64,000 nucleotides of DNA from Paragemmobacter straminiformis (GTDB taxonomy: Bacteria; Pseudomonadota; Alphaproteobacteria; Rhodobacterales; Rhodobacteraceae), in assembly GCF_014243445.1 (NCBI RefSeq), contig NZ_JACLQD010000001.1, positions 434,001-498,000 of the forward strand, given 5' to 3'. The position numbers and the translations under genes were made by a program. This document shows, piece after piece, positions 25,158 to 34,415 of the stretch (its first letter is position 1; each line of letters starts with the position of its first letter). The notes under the pieces are model-generated. The model was not told where the DNA came from, did no database searches, and saw only the letters and a program-made list of their open reading frames with translations.

Positions 25158-26297
25158 CTAGAGAAGCCCGCGCGCCGAAAGGTTTTTCATCAGGGCGCCT
25201 GCACCGAAACGCCATTCCGGCGCCTCGGTTGAAAGCCGCACGGTGTTGACCAGCCGTCCCAGTTCAGGGGCGGCGATGGTCACCACGTCGCCAAGGTGGT
25301 GGGTGAAGCCCTGCCCCGGCCCGTCACGGTCCTGCACAGGGGCGAACATCGTGCCGCAATACAGCACGAAACCATCGGGATATTGATGGTGCCGCCCCCG
25401 CGCCTGCGCCACAAGGTCCGCAGGATCGCGGCTGATTTCGGCCATCGACGACCGCCCCGACAGCGTGAACCCGTCTTCGCCGGCAACCGTGAGCGTGAGT
25501 TCCAGTTTACGCGCCGTGTCCAGCGTGAAGTCACCGTCGAAAATGCGGATGAACGGGCCGACGCTGGCTGCCGCGTTGTTGTCCTTGGCCTTGCCAAGGA
25601 GCAGCGCCGAGCGGCCTTCGACATCGCGCAGGTTCACGTCATTGCCCAGCGTCACCCCGACGATGCGCCCCGTGCTGTCGACCACCATGACCACTTCGGG
25701 TTCGGGGTTGTTCCATTTGCTGATCGGATGCAGCCCCACGCTGGCGCCATAGCCGACTGCCGCCATCGGCTGGGCCTTGGTGAAAACTTCGGCATCCGGA
25801 CCGATCCCCACCTCGAGGTATTGCGACCAGAGCCCCTCGGCCTGCAACAGGCGCTTTACCTCGGCTGCCTGTTCCGACCCCGGAACAAGATTGCGCAACG
25901 AGTCGCCGATCGCTCCGGCCACCTTTGCCCGAATGGCATCGGCGCGGCTTGCGTCGCCTGCGGCGCGTTCCTCGATCACGCGTTCGATCATCGAGCGGGC
26001 AAAGGTGACGCCGCAGGCTTTGACCGCTTGCAGGTCGTTGGGCGACAGAAGGTGCGTCACCTCGGCCACGGGTTCGACGGAAGCGGCGGCGATGTCGTCG
26101 AGCGCGCCGATATCCTCGCCCGCGATTGCGGCAACAAATCCTGCGATATCAGGCTGTTCCAGCAGGTCGCGCATCGTGGGGGCCGCCTTGGTGGTGATGT
26201 CGACCACCCGCCCGGCCCGCAGCGTCACGACCGAAGGGCCGATGCCAGCGCGCCAGACGCGCCCGAGAAACAGCCCTTTTTCCGGCAATCCTACCAT
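25158..26297 (-). CDS. Fumarylacetoacetate hydrolase family enzyme
   Basis: This 379-aa protein has the FAH fold in its C-terminal half: YGASVGLHPISKWNNPEPEV with the metal-binding Glu pair, GNDVNLRDVEG, and the oxyanion/Lys region. The N-terminal part holds a helical extension. FAH relatives cleave or dehydrate 2-oxo acids (for example 2-keto-3-deoxy sugar acids). The substrate is not evident here. It lies 61 bp downstream of the dipeptide ABC ATPase gene on the same strand and could be transcribed with it. Confidence 0.8.
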   Translation of the reverse strand: MVGLPEKGLFLGRVWRAGIGPSVVTLRAGRVVDITTKAAPTMRDLLEQPDIAGFVAAIAGEDIGALDDIAAASVEPVAEVTHLLSPNDLQAVKACGVTFARSMIERVIEERAAGDASRADAIRAKVAGAIGDSLRNLVPGSEQAAEVKRLLQAEGLWSQYLEVGIGPDAEVFTKAQPMAAVGYGASVGLHPISKWNNPEPEVVMVVDSTGRIVGVTLGNDVNLRDVEGRSALLLGKAKDNNAAASVGPFIRIFDGDFTLDTARKLELTLTVAGEDGFTLSGRSSMAEISRDPADLVAQARGRHHQYPDGFVLYCGTMFAPVQDRDGPGQGFTHHLGDVVTIAAPELGRLVNTVRLSTEAPEWRFGAGALMKNLSARGLL

Positions 26298-26358
26298 ATC
26301 CGCCCCCCCGAAAATCCCTGTGGCGCAACTTGGCGGGCGGCGCGGGCGAGGGCAAGCC

Positions 26359-28134
26359 CTAGACCTGCTTCTGCACCAGATGGCCGCCGCCGATATCGAC
26401 CAGTTCCACGCGTTCCGGCCCGTGACCGATGGCGTGGACAGGGCTTGGCACCTCGCCCGCCAGACGCAGGCTTGCGGCCCGCTGGTGGGTGGGGTCGGGC
26501 ACGGGCACCGCGTCGATCAGGCGGCGGGTGTAGGAATGTTGTGGATTTCCAAAAACTTGCGCCCGCGTTCCCAGTTCGACGATCTGGCCCAGATACATCA
26601 CCGCCACGCGGTCCGAGATGTTTTCGACAACCGCCATATCGTGACTGATGAACAGGAAGGCGATACCGAATTCCTGTTGCAGGGCGCGCAAGAGATCAAG
26701 CACCCGCGCCTGCACCGAGACGTCGAGCGCCGAGACGCTTTCATCGGCGATGATCAGTGCGGGGTTCAGCGCCAATGCACGGGCGATGCAGACGCGTTGG
26801 CGCTGTCCGCCCGAAAACTCGTGCGGGTAACGGTCAAGCCCGTCCGCCGACAGACCGACCCGCGCCATCAGGTCCGCCGCCCGCGCCCGCTGTTCCGCCG
26901 CCGTGCCGACGCCGTGGATCACCAGCGGTTCCGCGATCAGCGCGCCCACGGTCATGCGCGGGTCGAGAGCGGCCATCGGGTCCTGAAACACCATCTGCAC
27001 GCGGCGGCGCAGCGCCTTTTGGCCCGCGGCATCCAGCCCCTCCAACGCCTGTCCGCCCACCTCGATCCGGCCCGCATGGGGCACGAGGCCGACGATGGCC
27101 TTGGCGATGGTCGATTTGCCACATCCGGATTCTCCGACAAGGGCGAAGGTCTCGCCCCGCCGGATGTCGAAGCTGACATGTTCCACGGCGTGGACGTTCT
27201 GGGTGACCCGCCCCAGCAATCCACCGCGCAGCGGGAAACGCACGACCACATCGCGCAGGCTGGCGATGGTGTCGCCCGTCACTTCGGCGCGCGCGGCGCC
27301 TGCGCCCATGCGCGGCACGGCAGCGAGAAGGTCGCGCGTGTATTGCGCGGCGGGGCGGGCGAAAAGGTCGGCGGTTGTCGCCTCTTCGACCATCGCGCCG
27401 TCTTTCATGACGATCACGCGGTCGGCCATTTCGGCGACCACGCCCATGTCATGGGTGATAAGGATGATGGCCGTGCCCATGTCGCGCTGAAGGTCGCGCA
27501 ACAGGTCCAGAACCTCGCGCTGCACGGTGACGTCGAGCGCGGTCGTGGGTTCGTCCGCGATCAGCACCTCGGGGCGCAGGGCAAGGGCCATCGCGATCAT
27601 CACGCGCTGGCGCATCCCGCCGGAAAGTTCGTGCGGATACTGGGTCATGCGCCGTTCGGGCTGCGACAGGCGCACGGCTTGCAGCGCCTGCACGGCACGG
27701 GCGCGCGCCTCGGAGCGCCCCACGGGTTCATGGGCGCGGATGGCTTCGACCAGTTGCGCCCCGACCGTAAGCACGGGGTTAAGGCTGGTCATCGGTTCCT
27801 GAAAGATCATCGCGATCCGGTCGCCACGCAGGGCGCGCATCCTGCTTTCGGGCAGGCTGGTCAGTTCGGTCGCGCCCAAGCGAACGCTACCGCCCGTCAC
27901 CCGCACCGCAGGGGGCGGCAAAAGGCCCATGATCGCAAGCGAGGTGATCGACTTGCCGGACCCGCTTTCGCCCGCAATCGCCAGCATCTCGCCGCGCCGC
28001 AGGGTAAAGGAAAGATCCCGCACAAGCGGCTTCAGCCCGTTTTCGGTGCGAACCGAGACACAGAGGCCATCGACCGCCAGCACGGGGGCATCCGGGGCCG
28101 CGACAGCCCCGGATATGTCTTGCATCGCGGTCAT
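26359..28134 (-). CDS. Dipeptide/oligopeptide-type ABC transporter, fused ATP-binding subunits (DppD-DppF)
   Basis: A 591-aa tandem ATPase energises the transporter encoded upstream. The first domain has Walker A GESGSGKS at about residues 55-62, [11 protein letters not shown] and [10 protein letters not shown]. The second has [19 protein letters not shown] and [10 protein letters not shown], followed by the oligopeptide C-terminal region [16 protein letters not shown]. The ATG at 28134 overlaps the amidase stop (ATGA). The open frame extends further upstream only as a shadow of the amidase gene. Confidence 0.93.
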   Translation of the reverse strand: MTAMQDISGAVAAPDAPVLAVDGLCVSVRTENGLKPLVRDLSFTLRRGEMLAIAGESGSGKSITSLAIMGLLPPPAVRVTGGSVRLGATELTSLPESRMRALRGDRIAMIFQEPMTSLNPVLTVGAQLVEAIRAHEPVGRSEARARAVQALQAVRLSQPERRMTQYPHELSGGMRQRVMIAMALALRPEVLIADEPTTALDVTVQREVLDLLRDLQRDMGTAIILITHDMGVVAEMADRVIVMKDGAMVEEATTADLFARPAAQYTRDLLAAVPRMGAGAARAEVTGDTIASLRDVVVRFPLRGGLLGRVTQNVHAVEHVSFDIRRGETFALVGESGCGKSTIAKAIVGLVPHAGRIEVGGQALEGLDAAGQKALRRRVQMVFQDPMAALDPRMTVGALIAEPLVIHGVGTAAEQRARAADLMARVGLSADGLDRYPHEFSGGQRQRVCIARALALNPALIIADESVSALDVSVQARVLDLLRALQQEFGIAFLFISHDMAVVENISDRVAVMYLGQIVELGTRAQVFGNPQHSYTRRLIDAVPVPDPTHQRAASLRLAGEVPSPVHAIGHGPERVELVDIGGGHLVQKQV

Positions 28135-29090
28135 TCGAACACGCAGCGCGGGAAGTAGAAGCTGACCACCCAGTTCGGCATATCGACGATTTCCGAAATC
28201 CGCAGGTCGCCGCAGGTCGACACCAGCATATAGGCATCGACCGCCGCCATGCCGCGCGTGGCGCAAAGGAAGTCGACCATATTGGCCACCGCATCTCGGC
28301 TTGCCGCCATAAGATCGGGGCCGATGCCCGTCGTCACCTCGTAGCCCTTGGCATCCAGATGGCGGGTGACGGGGCCAGAGGTGGTAAAGCGCGGTGTCTT
28401 GAGGTTCGCGCCTTTCACGAGGTCGAGTGTCAGGACCACATCCATCGGGGATTCGATGGCGGTGCCGCACACCTCGCCATCGCCTTGGGCGGCATGGGTG
28501 TCGCCCACGCTGAACAGGGCGCCCGCGACTTCGACGGGCAGGTAAAGCACCGTGCCCGCATTCAGATCGCGGATGTCGAGGTTGCCGCCCACGCGGCGCG
28601 GCGGGACGACCGAATGCAGCCCCTTTTCCGCCAGCGCGTTGCCGATGGTTCCGGCAAAGGGTTTCAGCGGCACGCGGGCCACATCGGACCACAGAGCCGG
28701 GGCCATGCTGGCGGGGTCGTATTTCCACACTTTCAGCGCGGGTTCGGTGAACTGGTCGGCAAGCAGGCCGAAGCCGGGGATATTGGCCGTCCAGCCGAAA
28801 CCCGCGCCGTCGAATGCACGGGGGGCGAAGCTTTCGATCGTCACCTTGACCGCATCACCGGGTTGCGCACCCTCGATGTAGATCGGACCCGAGACGGGGT
28901 TGATCTTGCCGAAGTCGAGGCTGACCACATCGGCCACGGTCGACGACGGGCCAAGCTGGCCCGCCGAAGAATCGTTGCAGTGAAACAGGATCGTCGATCC
29001 GGGTTCGGCGCGCACGACGGGGGCAAAGGAATTGTCCCAGCCGAAATGGTGCTGCGCGCCGTGGATCGTGTAGTTGCAGTCCTTGCACAT
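28131..29090 (-). CDS. Acetamidase/formamidase family protein
   Basis: This 319-aa enzyme hydrolyses short amides to acid and ammonia. The FmdA/AmdA family core is seen in HHFGWDNSFAPVVRAEPGS, FGKINPVSGPIYIEGAQPGD, VGGNLDIRDLNAGTVLYLPV and FSVGDTHAAQGDGEV (metal and active-site residues), then DAYMLVSTCGDLRISEIVD. It starts 1 bp after the solute-binding protein stop. The AmiC/AmiR pair upstream suggests that the substrate is a small amide taken up by the linked ABC transporter. Confidence 0.92.
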   Translation of the reverse strand: MCKDCNYTIHGAQHHFGWDNSFAPVVRAEPGSTILFHCNDSSAGQLGPSSTVADVVSLDFGKINPVSGPIYIEGAQPGDAVKVTIESFAPRAFDGAGFGWTANIPGFGLLADQFTEPALKVWKYDPASMAPALWSDVARVPLKPFAGTIGNALAEKGLHSVVPPRRVGGNLDIRDLNAGTVLYLPVEVAGALFSVGDTHAAQGDGEVCGTAIESPMDVVLTLDLVKGANLKTPRFTTSGPVTRHLDAKGYEVTTGIGPDLMAASRDAVANMVDFLCATRGMAAVDAYMLVSTCGDLRISEIVDMPNWVVSFYFPRCVFE

Positions 29091-30704
29091 TTACTGCTTC
29101 ACCCAGACGTAGTCGTAGTTGACCGGAATCGAGACCGGGTCGACGTAAAGCGCGTCCTCGCCGCCCATGCGGTCGGATTTCATGGTGTAGCGTTCTTCGT
29201 TGAACACCGGCACCCAAGGCGCCTGTTCCATCACGCCCATGTAGACATCGGACCAGAGTTTCAGGCGGTCTTCGGCCTTGGCGGGGTCGGCCATGCTGTC
29301 GGCTTCGGTCGCTTTGGCGTCAAGCGCCTCGTCGCAGAATTTGGACCAGTTCCAGCCACCGTCACCGGCACCGGCGCAACCAAGGATCGGGCCGTAGAAG
29401 TTCGACGGATCGGGGAAGTCCGCGATCCACGCCATGCCGCCCGACCAGACCATCGGCGCGGTGCCTGCGCCGCCGGCCTCGATCACGTTGGCCTGTGCCA
29501 GCGACTGGATGTTGGCCTTGATCCCGATGGCCGCAAGATCCTGCTGGATGGCCTGGGCGATACGGGGGTTCGGGTCGGTGTTCATGACGTAAAGCTCGGT
29601 TTCGAACCCGTCCGCCAGACCGGCATCGGCCAGCAGTTTCTTGGCCGCTTCCACGTCATAGGCGTAGCCTGCGTAATCCTTGGTGTAGCCCGGCATCGAG
29701 GGCGGCAAGGGCTGCGTGGCAGGCACGGCGCGGCCGTTGATGATCTGGACGATGCGGTCCTTGTTGATCGCCATGTTCACGGCCTTGCGCACCTCGACCT
29801 TGTCGAAGGGCGGGGTCTTGACGTTCAGCGTGATGTAGCCCGTCTGCAACTGGCCGCCGATGACGACATGCGCGGCCTGGGCGGGGTCGCCCATCACCTC
29901 TTGGAATTTCGCGGGGGGGATGCCGTCGCCGGGGACGTCGACTTCGCCGTTCTGCAGGCGCAGCAGGGCGACGACGGGTTCCTGACCGACCTCGAACACG
30001 ACCGAGTCGAGGAAGGGCACGCCCGGACGCCAGTAGTCGGCGTTCTTCTCGAAGACCAGCCGTTGGCCAAGCGTCCATTCTGCCAGTTTGTAAGCGCCCG
30101 TGCCGACCGGCTGCTTGCCGAAATCGGCCCCTGCGGCATCGACGGCCTCTTTCGGCACGACCGAGGCGAAGTTCAGCGCCATGACATGCAGGAAGGTGGC
30201 GTCGGGGCGCGACAGGGTGATCTTGACGGTCAGCGGATCGACCACTTCCACGCCCGACAGCCCGTCGGGTCCGGCCTTGTCGAAGCCTGCGATCGAGCCG
30301 AAGAAGCCCGCACCCGGCGATTGGGTGGCGGGGTCGGTCACGCGGCCGAGCGAGTATTTCACGTCTTCCGCCGTCATCTCGCGGCCGTTGTGGAATTTGA
30401 CGCCAGCGCGGAGTTTGAAGGTGTAGGTCAGGCCGTCTTCCGAGATTTCGTAGCTTTCGGCCAGACCGGGGCGCAGCTGGGTGGTGCCGGGGACATAGTC
30501 CATCAGCCCGTCGAAGAGCGATTTGATCATCGACCAGTTCTGCCAGTCATAGCCGATGGCAGGGTCGAGGGTTGCCACGTCGTCCTTGTAGGTCACGGTG
30601 ATCGAGCCGCCGGCCTTGGCTGCCGGATCGGGGGTGTAGTCCTGTGCGGCGACGGGCAAGGCCAAGGTCAGGGCCAGGGCGGTCGAGGTGAGCCATTTCT
30701 TCAT
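29091..30704 (-). CDS. ABC transporter solute-binding protein, family 5
   Basis: This 537-aa periplasmic protein has a signal peptide (MKKWLTSTALALTLALPVAA, cut after AQ). The SBP_bac_5 core includes DPAIGYDWQNWSMIKSLFDG, RPGLAESYEISEDGLTYTFK and KFHNGREMTAEDVKYSLGRV. Family 5 proteins bind peptides, opines, nickel or other compounds. The linked amidase and AmiC sensor point to an amide or amide-containing peptide; this is inference. GGAGAG precedes the ATG. Confidence 0.93.
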   Translation of the reverse strand: MKKWLTSTALALTLALPVAAQDYTPDPAAKAGGSITVTYKDDVATLDPAIGYDWQNWSMIKSLFDGLMDYVPGTTQLRPGLAESYEISEDGLTYTFKLRAGVKFHNGREMTAEDVKYSLGRVTDPATQSPGAGFFGSIAGFDKAGPDGLSGVEVVDPLTVKITLSRPDATFLHVMALNFASVVPKEAVDAAGADFGKQPVGTGAYKLAEWTLGQRLVFEKNADYWRPGVPFLDSVVFEVGQEPVVALLRLQNGEVDVPGDGIPPAKFQEVMGDPAQAAHVVIGGQLQTGYITLNVKTPPFDKVEVRKAVNMAINKDRIVQIINGRAVPATQPLPPSMPGYTKDYAGYAYDVEAAKKLLADAGLADGFETELYVMNTDPNPRIAQAIQQDLAAIGIKANIQSLAQANVIEAGGAGTAPMVWSGGMAWIADFPDPSNFYGPILGCAGAGDGGWNWSKFCDEALDAKATEADSMADPAKAEDRLKLWSDVYMGVMEQAPWVPVFNEERYTMKSDRMGGEDALYVDPVSIPVNYDYVWVKQ

Positions 30705-30745
30705 GTTTTTCTCTCTCCTGTTGGTGGGCCAGAAACGGGGATGCG

Positions 30746-31666
30746 CTACCGGAGCCGGATGCGCGGATCGACGAAGGGGGCCAGAACATCGGCCAAAAGG
30801 TTACCCAGAACGATGGCGCAGGCCGAAACCAGCGTGACACCCATGATGATCGGGATGTCGACGCGCTGGATCGCCTGCCACGCAAGCTGGCCGATGCCGG
30901 GCCAGCCGAAGACGGATTCCACGACGACGATGCCGCCCATGAAGATGCCGATATCGATGCCGATCATGGCGATGATGGGCAGAACGGCATTGGGCAGGGC
31001 GTGGCGGAAGATGACGCGGCTGCGGGTCAGCCCCTTGGCGCGGGCGGTGCGGATGAAGTCGGCGCGCAGGACGTCGATCATGCTTGACCGCATCATGCGG
31101 CTGTACCAGCCGGAGCCGAGGATGCCCAAGGTCACCGCAGGCAGCACCAGATGCCGCCATGTGCCGTAGCCGCCGATGGGGAACCAGCCGAGTTTGACGG
31201 CAAAGACGTAAAGAAGCAGCAGGCTGACCACGAATTGCGGGGCCGAGACGGTCACGAACGAGGCCATCATCAGCGCCTGATCGGCAAGCCGGCCGCGCAA
31301 CAGGGCGGCGGCGATGCCCATGCCGAGGCCAAGCGCCAGCTCGCAGGCGATGCCCGCCAGCATCAGTTGCAGCGTGGCCGGAAGGCGCGAGGCGATGAGT
31401 TCGGCGACTTCGGTCTTTTGCAGGTAGCTGCGTCCCAGATCACCCTGCGCCAGACCGGCGAGATAGCGCCCGTATTGCACGACGAAGGGCTGGTCGAGGC
31501 CCAGTTGCCGGCGGATGTTTTCAACCGTTTCCGCAGTGGCCGAACGGCCCGCGATCTGGCGCACCGGATCGGCGGGCAGGACGTAGAGCAGGAAAAAGGT
31601 GATGAAGCTGACACCCAGCAGGATCAGGACCGCCTGCACGATGCGCCGGACAAGATAGGCTGCCAT
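30746..31666 (-). CDS. ABC transporter permease, DppB type
   Basis: This 306-aa inner-membrane permease begins MAAYLVRRIVQAVLILLGVS. It has the long first periplasmic loop typical of DppB (LPADPVRQIAGRSA ... YLAGLAQGDLG), about six membrane segments and the EAA coupling loop FIRTARAKGLTRSRVIFRHA. Its ATG overlaps the dppC stop (TGATG). Confidence 0.94.
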   Translation of the reverse strand: MAAYLVRRIVQAVLILLGVSFITFFLLYVLPADPVRQIAGRSATAETVENIRRQLGLDQPFVVQYGRYLAGLAQGDLGRSYLQKTEVAELIASRLPATLQLMLAGIACELALGLGMGIAAALLRGRLADQALMMASFVTVSAPQFVVSLLLLYVFAVKLGWFPIGGYGTWRHLVLPAVTLGILGSGWYSRMMRSSMIDVLRADFIRTARAKGLTRSRVIFRHALPNAVLPIIAMIGIDIGIFMGGIVVVESVFGWPGIGQLAWQAIQRVDIPIIMGVTLVSACAIVLGNLLADVLAPFVDPRIRLR

Positions 31667-32547
31667 CAGTCGCGCCCCCGTTGCGTCGGGTCGAGCACAT
31701 CGCGCAGCGCATCGCCCACAAGGTTGAAGGCAAGCGCGAGCAGGATGATCGCGGCCCCGGGAATGAACACAAGCCAAGGGGCGGCCTGAAAATAGGTCTG
31801 GTTCTCGAAGATGATGTTGCCCCAGCTTGGTGTCGGGGGCTGCACGCCAACGCCCAGAAAGGACAGGGTCGCTTCAAGAAGAACCGTCGTCGAGATGCCG
31901 AGCGTGCCCCAGACGATGATCGTGGGCACCAGATGCGGCAGGATGTGGCGGAAGAGGATGCGCCCCGTGCCCGCGCCCAGCGTCCGCTCGGCTGCGATGA
32001 AGTCGCGTGTCGCAAGCGAGGTCGTTTCGGTATAGATCACCCGCGCCGTCTGCACCCAGTTCACCAGCGCGATCACAAGGGCCACGATCCAGAGCGAGGG
32101 CTGGAAGATCGCGGCAAGGCATATCGCCAGCAAAAGCGCGGGAAAGGCCATCATCAGGTCGGTGAACCGCATCAGGGCCGATCCGACCCAGCCGCGGAAA
32201 TAGCCCGCGACGATACCGACCGCCGTGCCGATCAGCAGCGCCATCCCGTTCGCCACCACGCCGATGACAAGCGAGGTCTGCGCGCCGTAAAGGATGCGGG
32301 TGAAAAGATCGCGGCCCAGCAGATCGGTGCCGAAGATGAAGGTGGCATTCGGTGGCAGGGGAGCGCCCTCGATGGTCAGACCGTCGAAAAGCTGTTCGTC
32401 GGGCTGGAACGGCGCGATCCACGGCGCGAGAATGGCCCCCGCCACGACCAGCACGATCAGCGCAAGGCCAAGCAGCGCCATCTTGCGCTGCATCAGCCGT
32501 GCCATCGGCCCCGCCGGGCGCAGGTCAGCCACGGTTCTGTCGCTCAT
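31666..32547 (-). CDS. ABC transporter permease, DppC type
   Basis: This 293-aa permease has an N-terminal membrane segment (LLGLALIVLVVAGAILAPW), HIFGTD-like FIFGTDLLGRDLFTRILYGA, and the EAA loop FIAAERTLGAGTGRILFRHI. The chosen start at 32547 has GGAGGG in front. It overlaps the amiR 3-prime end by 23 bp, tying sensor and transporter into one operon. Confidence 0.94.
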   Translation of the reverse strand: MSDRTVADLRPAGPMARLMQRKMALLGLALIVLVVAGAILAPWIAPFQPDEQLFDGLTIEGAPLPPNATFIFGTDLLGRDLFTRILYGAQTSLVIGVVANGMALLIGTAVGIVAGYFRGWVGSALMRFTDLMMAFPALLLAICLAAIFQPSLWIVALVIALVNWVQTARVIYTETTSLATRDFIAAERTLGAGTGRILFRHILPHLVPTIIVWGTLGISTTVLLEATLSFLGVGVQPPTPSWGNIIFENQTYFQAAPWLVFIPGAAIILLALAFNLVGDALRDVLDPTQRGRD

Positions 32548-33127
32548 CCGGCCCTCCGTCCAAACCGGCCACGACGCGGGCGGCGGCATCCTCGAAAGTC
32601 ACGCGCCAAGCCATCGCCATCTGGCGCAACTGGGCATAGGCCTCGGCTTCGGTCTTGCCCTTGGCGGCAAGGGCTGCGACCGCCCGCACCACGGTTTGCC
32701 GCTCGTCCAGCCGCCGGCGCAGGCCTGCAATCTCGACCGAAAGCGCGCGCTGCGCGTCAAAGGCATCGCGGGCGATGAGCAGCGCGGAATATCCCCCGTT
32801 GTCACCGACGGGCTTCAAAAGCTGCGCATGTGCGCCCGCACGCAAGGCCCATTCGATGCGCCCCGGAGCCTCGGACCCGATCAGCGCGATCATCGGCATG
32901 GGGGATTCGCCGGGCGACCACGGGAATTGTTCGTCATGGCCCATGTCGGCGTCGAAAAAGACGAAATCCGCGCCCAGCGCCTCGGCCCCCAGTTCGGGCC
33001 AGACCTGCGCCACGCGCAGGCCGATGGCGGCAAGCTGGCGTGTCAACGCCTGCACAGTGGGGTGCGGGCGATGCAGGATCACCGCCTGCGCGCCACCAAG
33101 GTTCTGGATGCGGATCGGCCGTCTCAT
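32525..33127 (-). CDS. amiR: AmiR-like ANTAR RNA-binding antitermination regulator
   Basis: This 200-aa protein has a degenerate receiver-like N-terminus (VILHRPHPTVQALTRQLAAI) and a C-terminal ANTAR domain at about residues 135-190 (LRRRLDERQTVVRAVAALAAKG ... AMAWRVTFEDAA). In Pseudomonas, AmiR prevents termination in the amidase operon leader when AmiC binds an amide. Here amiC overlaps amiR (ATGA), and the leader of the operon has a long hairpin (34231). The domain call is solid; antitermination here is by analogy. Confidence 0.85.
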   Translation of the reverse strand: MRRPIRIQNLGGAQAVILHRPHPTVQALTRQLAAIGLRVAQVWPELGAEALGADFVFFDADMGHDEQFPWSPGESPMPMIALIGSEAPGRIEWALRAGAHAQLLKPVGDNGGYSALLIARDAFDAQRALSVEIAGLRRRLDERQTVVRAVAALAAKGKTEAEAYAQLRQMAMAWRVTFEDAAARVVAGLDGGPDERQNRG

Positions 33128-34200
33128 GACACCACCCGCAACGAGGGGGCGGGGGCGACGCGCCCGCGGGTCAGGTAGGGGTCGCCCGCCACCGCGGATT
33201 GCGCGCGGACCACCTGAAACGCGCCGCCGCGCACCTGCGCGATCAGCACCGGCAGGCGGGTATGATGCGTCTTTTCATCGACCACCGAGGCCGCACCGGA
33301 CAAAAGCGAGGGAAGGCCCGCGTTCTCGATCCCTTCGCGGCCGTGCAACAGCCGCGCGAGTTCGCGCACCGCCGCAAAGGCCGCCGCTTCGTGCGACGAG
33401 CCGAAATTGCCGCCCGGCCAATCCTGCGCCCCGCGAAAGTAGGGGCCTGCGGCAACCAGCCCTTCGGCGGCCTGCCCAAGGGCGGGAAATTCGCATTCGG
33501 TCAGGTTGCAGGACAGGACCGGACAGTTCTGCGCGGTGAAATGCGCATCTTCGCGGCCAAGCGCGCGATAGGCGGCAAGAAATTCGTAGGACGAGGGGCC
33601 GATCAGCGAATTCACGATGAAATCGGGGCGGGCGAAGCGGATTTCGTCAATCATGCGGCCCACTTCGCGCGAGCCGATGGGAAGGTAGCGTTCGCCAAGA
33701 ACCTCGCCACCCGCTTGCGTCACCACCTCGCGGGCAAGGCGGTTCATCTCCCAGCCCCAGATATAGTTCGAGCCGGTCAGATAGGTGCGGCGCCCGTGGG
33801 CAGGCATCACCCAGTCAAGCAGCGGTAGAAGATGCTGGTTCGGGCAGGCGTGGGTATAGACGACGTGATCCGAGGCCTCGAACCCTTCGTAGGGGACCGT
33901 ATACCACAGCGTCCCGCCCAGCTTTTCCAGAACGGGGATCACCTCTTTGCGGCTCCAGCTTGTCACGCAGCCGATGACATGGCGGGCAGAGGTGTCGCGC
34001 AGGATTTCTTCGCACAGGGGGCCGTAAAGATCGACGTTCCCGCCGGGATCACGTTCGACCGGGACGAAGGAGATGTCGAGCGCGGGGTCGGCGTTGACCT
34101 GCGCGATGGCGGAAAGGGCACCCGAACGGCAGGCCTCGGCGATCAGCGTATAGCTGCCCGACCGCGAATAGAGCAGGCCCAGTTCGATCCGCCGTTTCAT
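33124..34200 (-). CDS. amiC: AmiC-like amide/urea-binding sensor protein
   Basis: This 358-aa periplasmic-binding-fold protein lacks a signal peptide, as expected for a cytosolic sensor. It starts MKRRIELGLLYSRSGSYTLI and has RHVIGCVTSWSRKEVIPVLEK, GTLWYTVPYEGFEASDHVVY and YLTGSNYIWGWEMNRLAREV, close to AmiC and urea-binding UrtA-like proteins. It sequesters AmiR until a ligand binds. GGGGGCGGA precedes the ATG at 34200. It is first in the operon. Confidence 0.88.
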   Translation of the reverse strand: MKRRIELGLLYSRSGSYTLIAEACRSGALSAIAQVNADPALDISFVPVERDPGGNVDLYGPLCEEILRDTSARHVIGCVTSWSRKEVIPVLEKLGGTLWYTVPYEGFEASDHVVYTHACPNQHLLPLLDWVMPAHGRRTYLTGSNYIWGWEMNRLAREVVTQAGGEVLGERYLPIGSREVGRMIDEIRFARPDFIVNSLIGPSSYEFLAAYRALGREDAHFTAQNCPVLSCNLTECEFPALGQAAEGLVAAGPYFRGAQDWPGGNFGSSHEAAAFAAVRELARLLHGREGIENAGLPSLLSGAASVVDEKTHHTRLPVLIAQVRGGAFQVVRAQSAVAGDPYLTRGRVAPAPSLRVVS

Positions 34201-34230
34201 TCCGCCCCCGTTTGCCACCCCCGAAAAGCA

Positions 34231-34339
34231 ACGGGCCCCGATGCGGGAAGCGCAAAACTTCCTGCATCATGGGGCCCGTGTGCCGCTCGGCGTCTCGCCA
34301 ATGTCGGACAGACACTAGGCGCAAGTCGTCGCGGGTCAA
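34231..34339 (-). promoter_or_regulatory. Leader of the amide operon: promoter and long hairpin
   Basis: TTGACC (34339-34334) and TAGTGT (34317-34312), 16 bp apart on the minus strand, form a plausible promoter. Between it and amiC lies a long hairpin (34231-34279). The outer arms ACGGGCCCC / GGGGCCCGT are perfect and the inner arms ATGCAGGAAG / CTTCCCGCAT have one mismatch, with a 7-nt loop. TTGCTTTT follows the base of the stem. An attenuator controlled by the ANTAR protein is inferred. I could not find the paired AxxGxx hexaloops typical of ANTAR target RNAs. Confidence 0.5.
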
Positions 34340-34415
34340 GGGGCTGCGCGCGTTCCGGCGCCGTGCCAGATGGCGATGGCGTAAATTTTGGGCAATCGGG
34401 CGGGTGCCGGACCCT

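Noticed and set aside
23236-26297. ilvD plus FAH-family gene as a sugar-acid degradation pair
   Set aside because: The dehydratase matches true IlvD in length and motifs, and the two genes are separated by an 80-bp gap without other sugar-acid genes.
25777-31169. Long plus-strand open frames opposite the amide operon
   Set aside because: They mirror the FAH, ABC, amidase and binding-protein genes and have no ribosome sites or domains.
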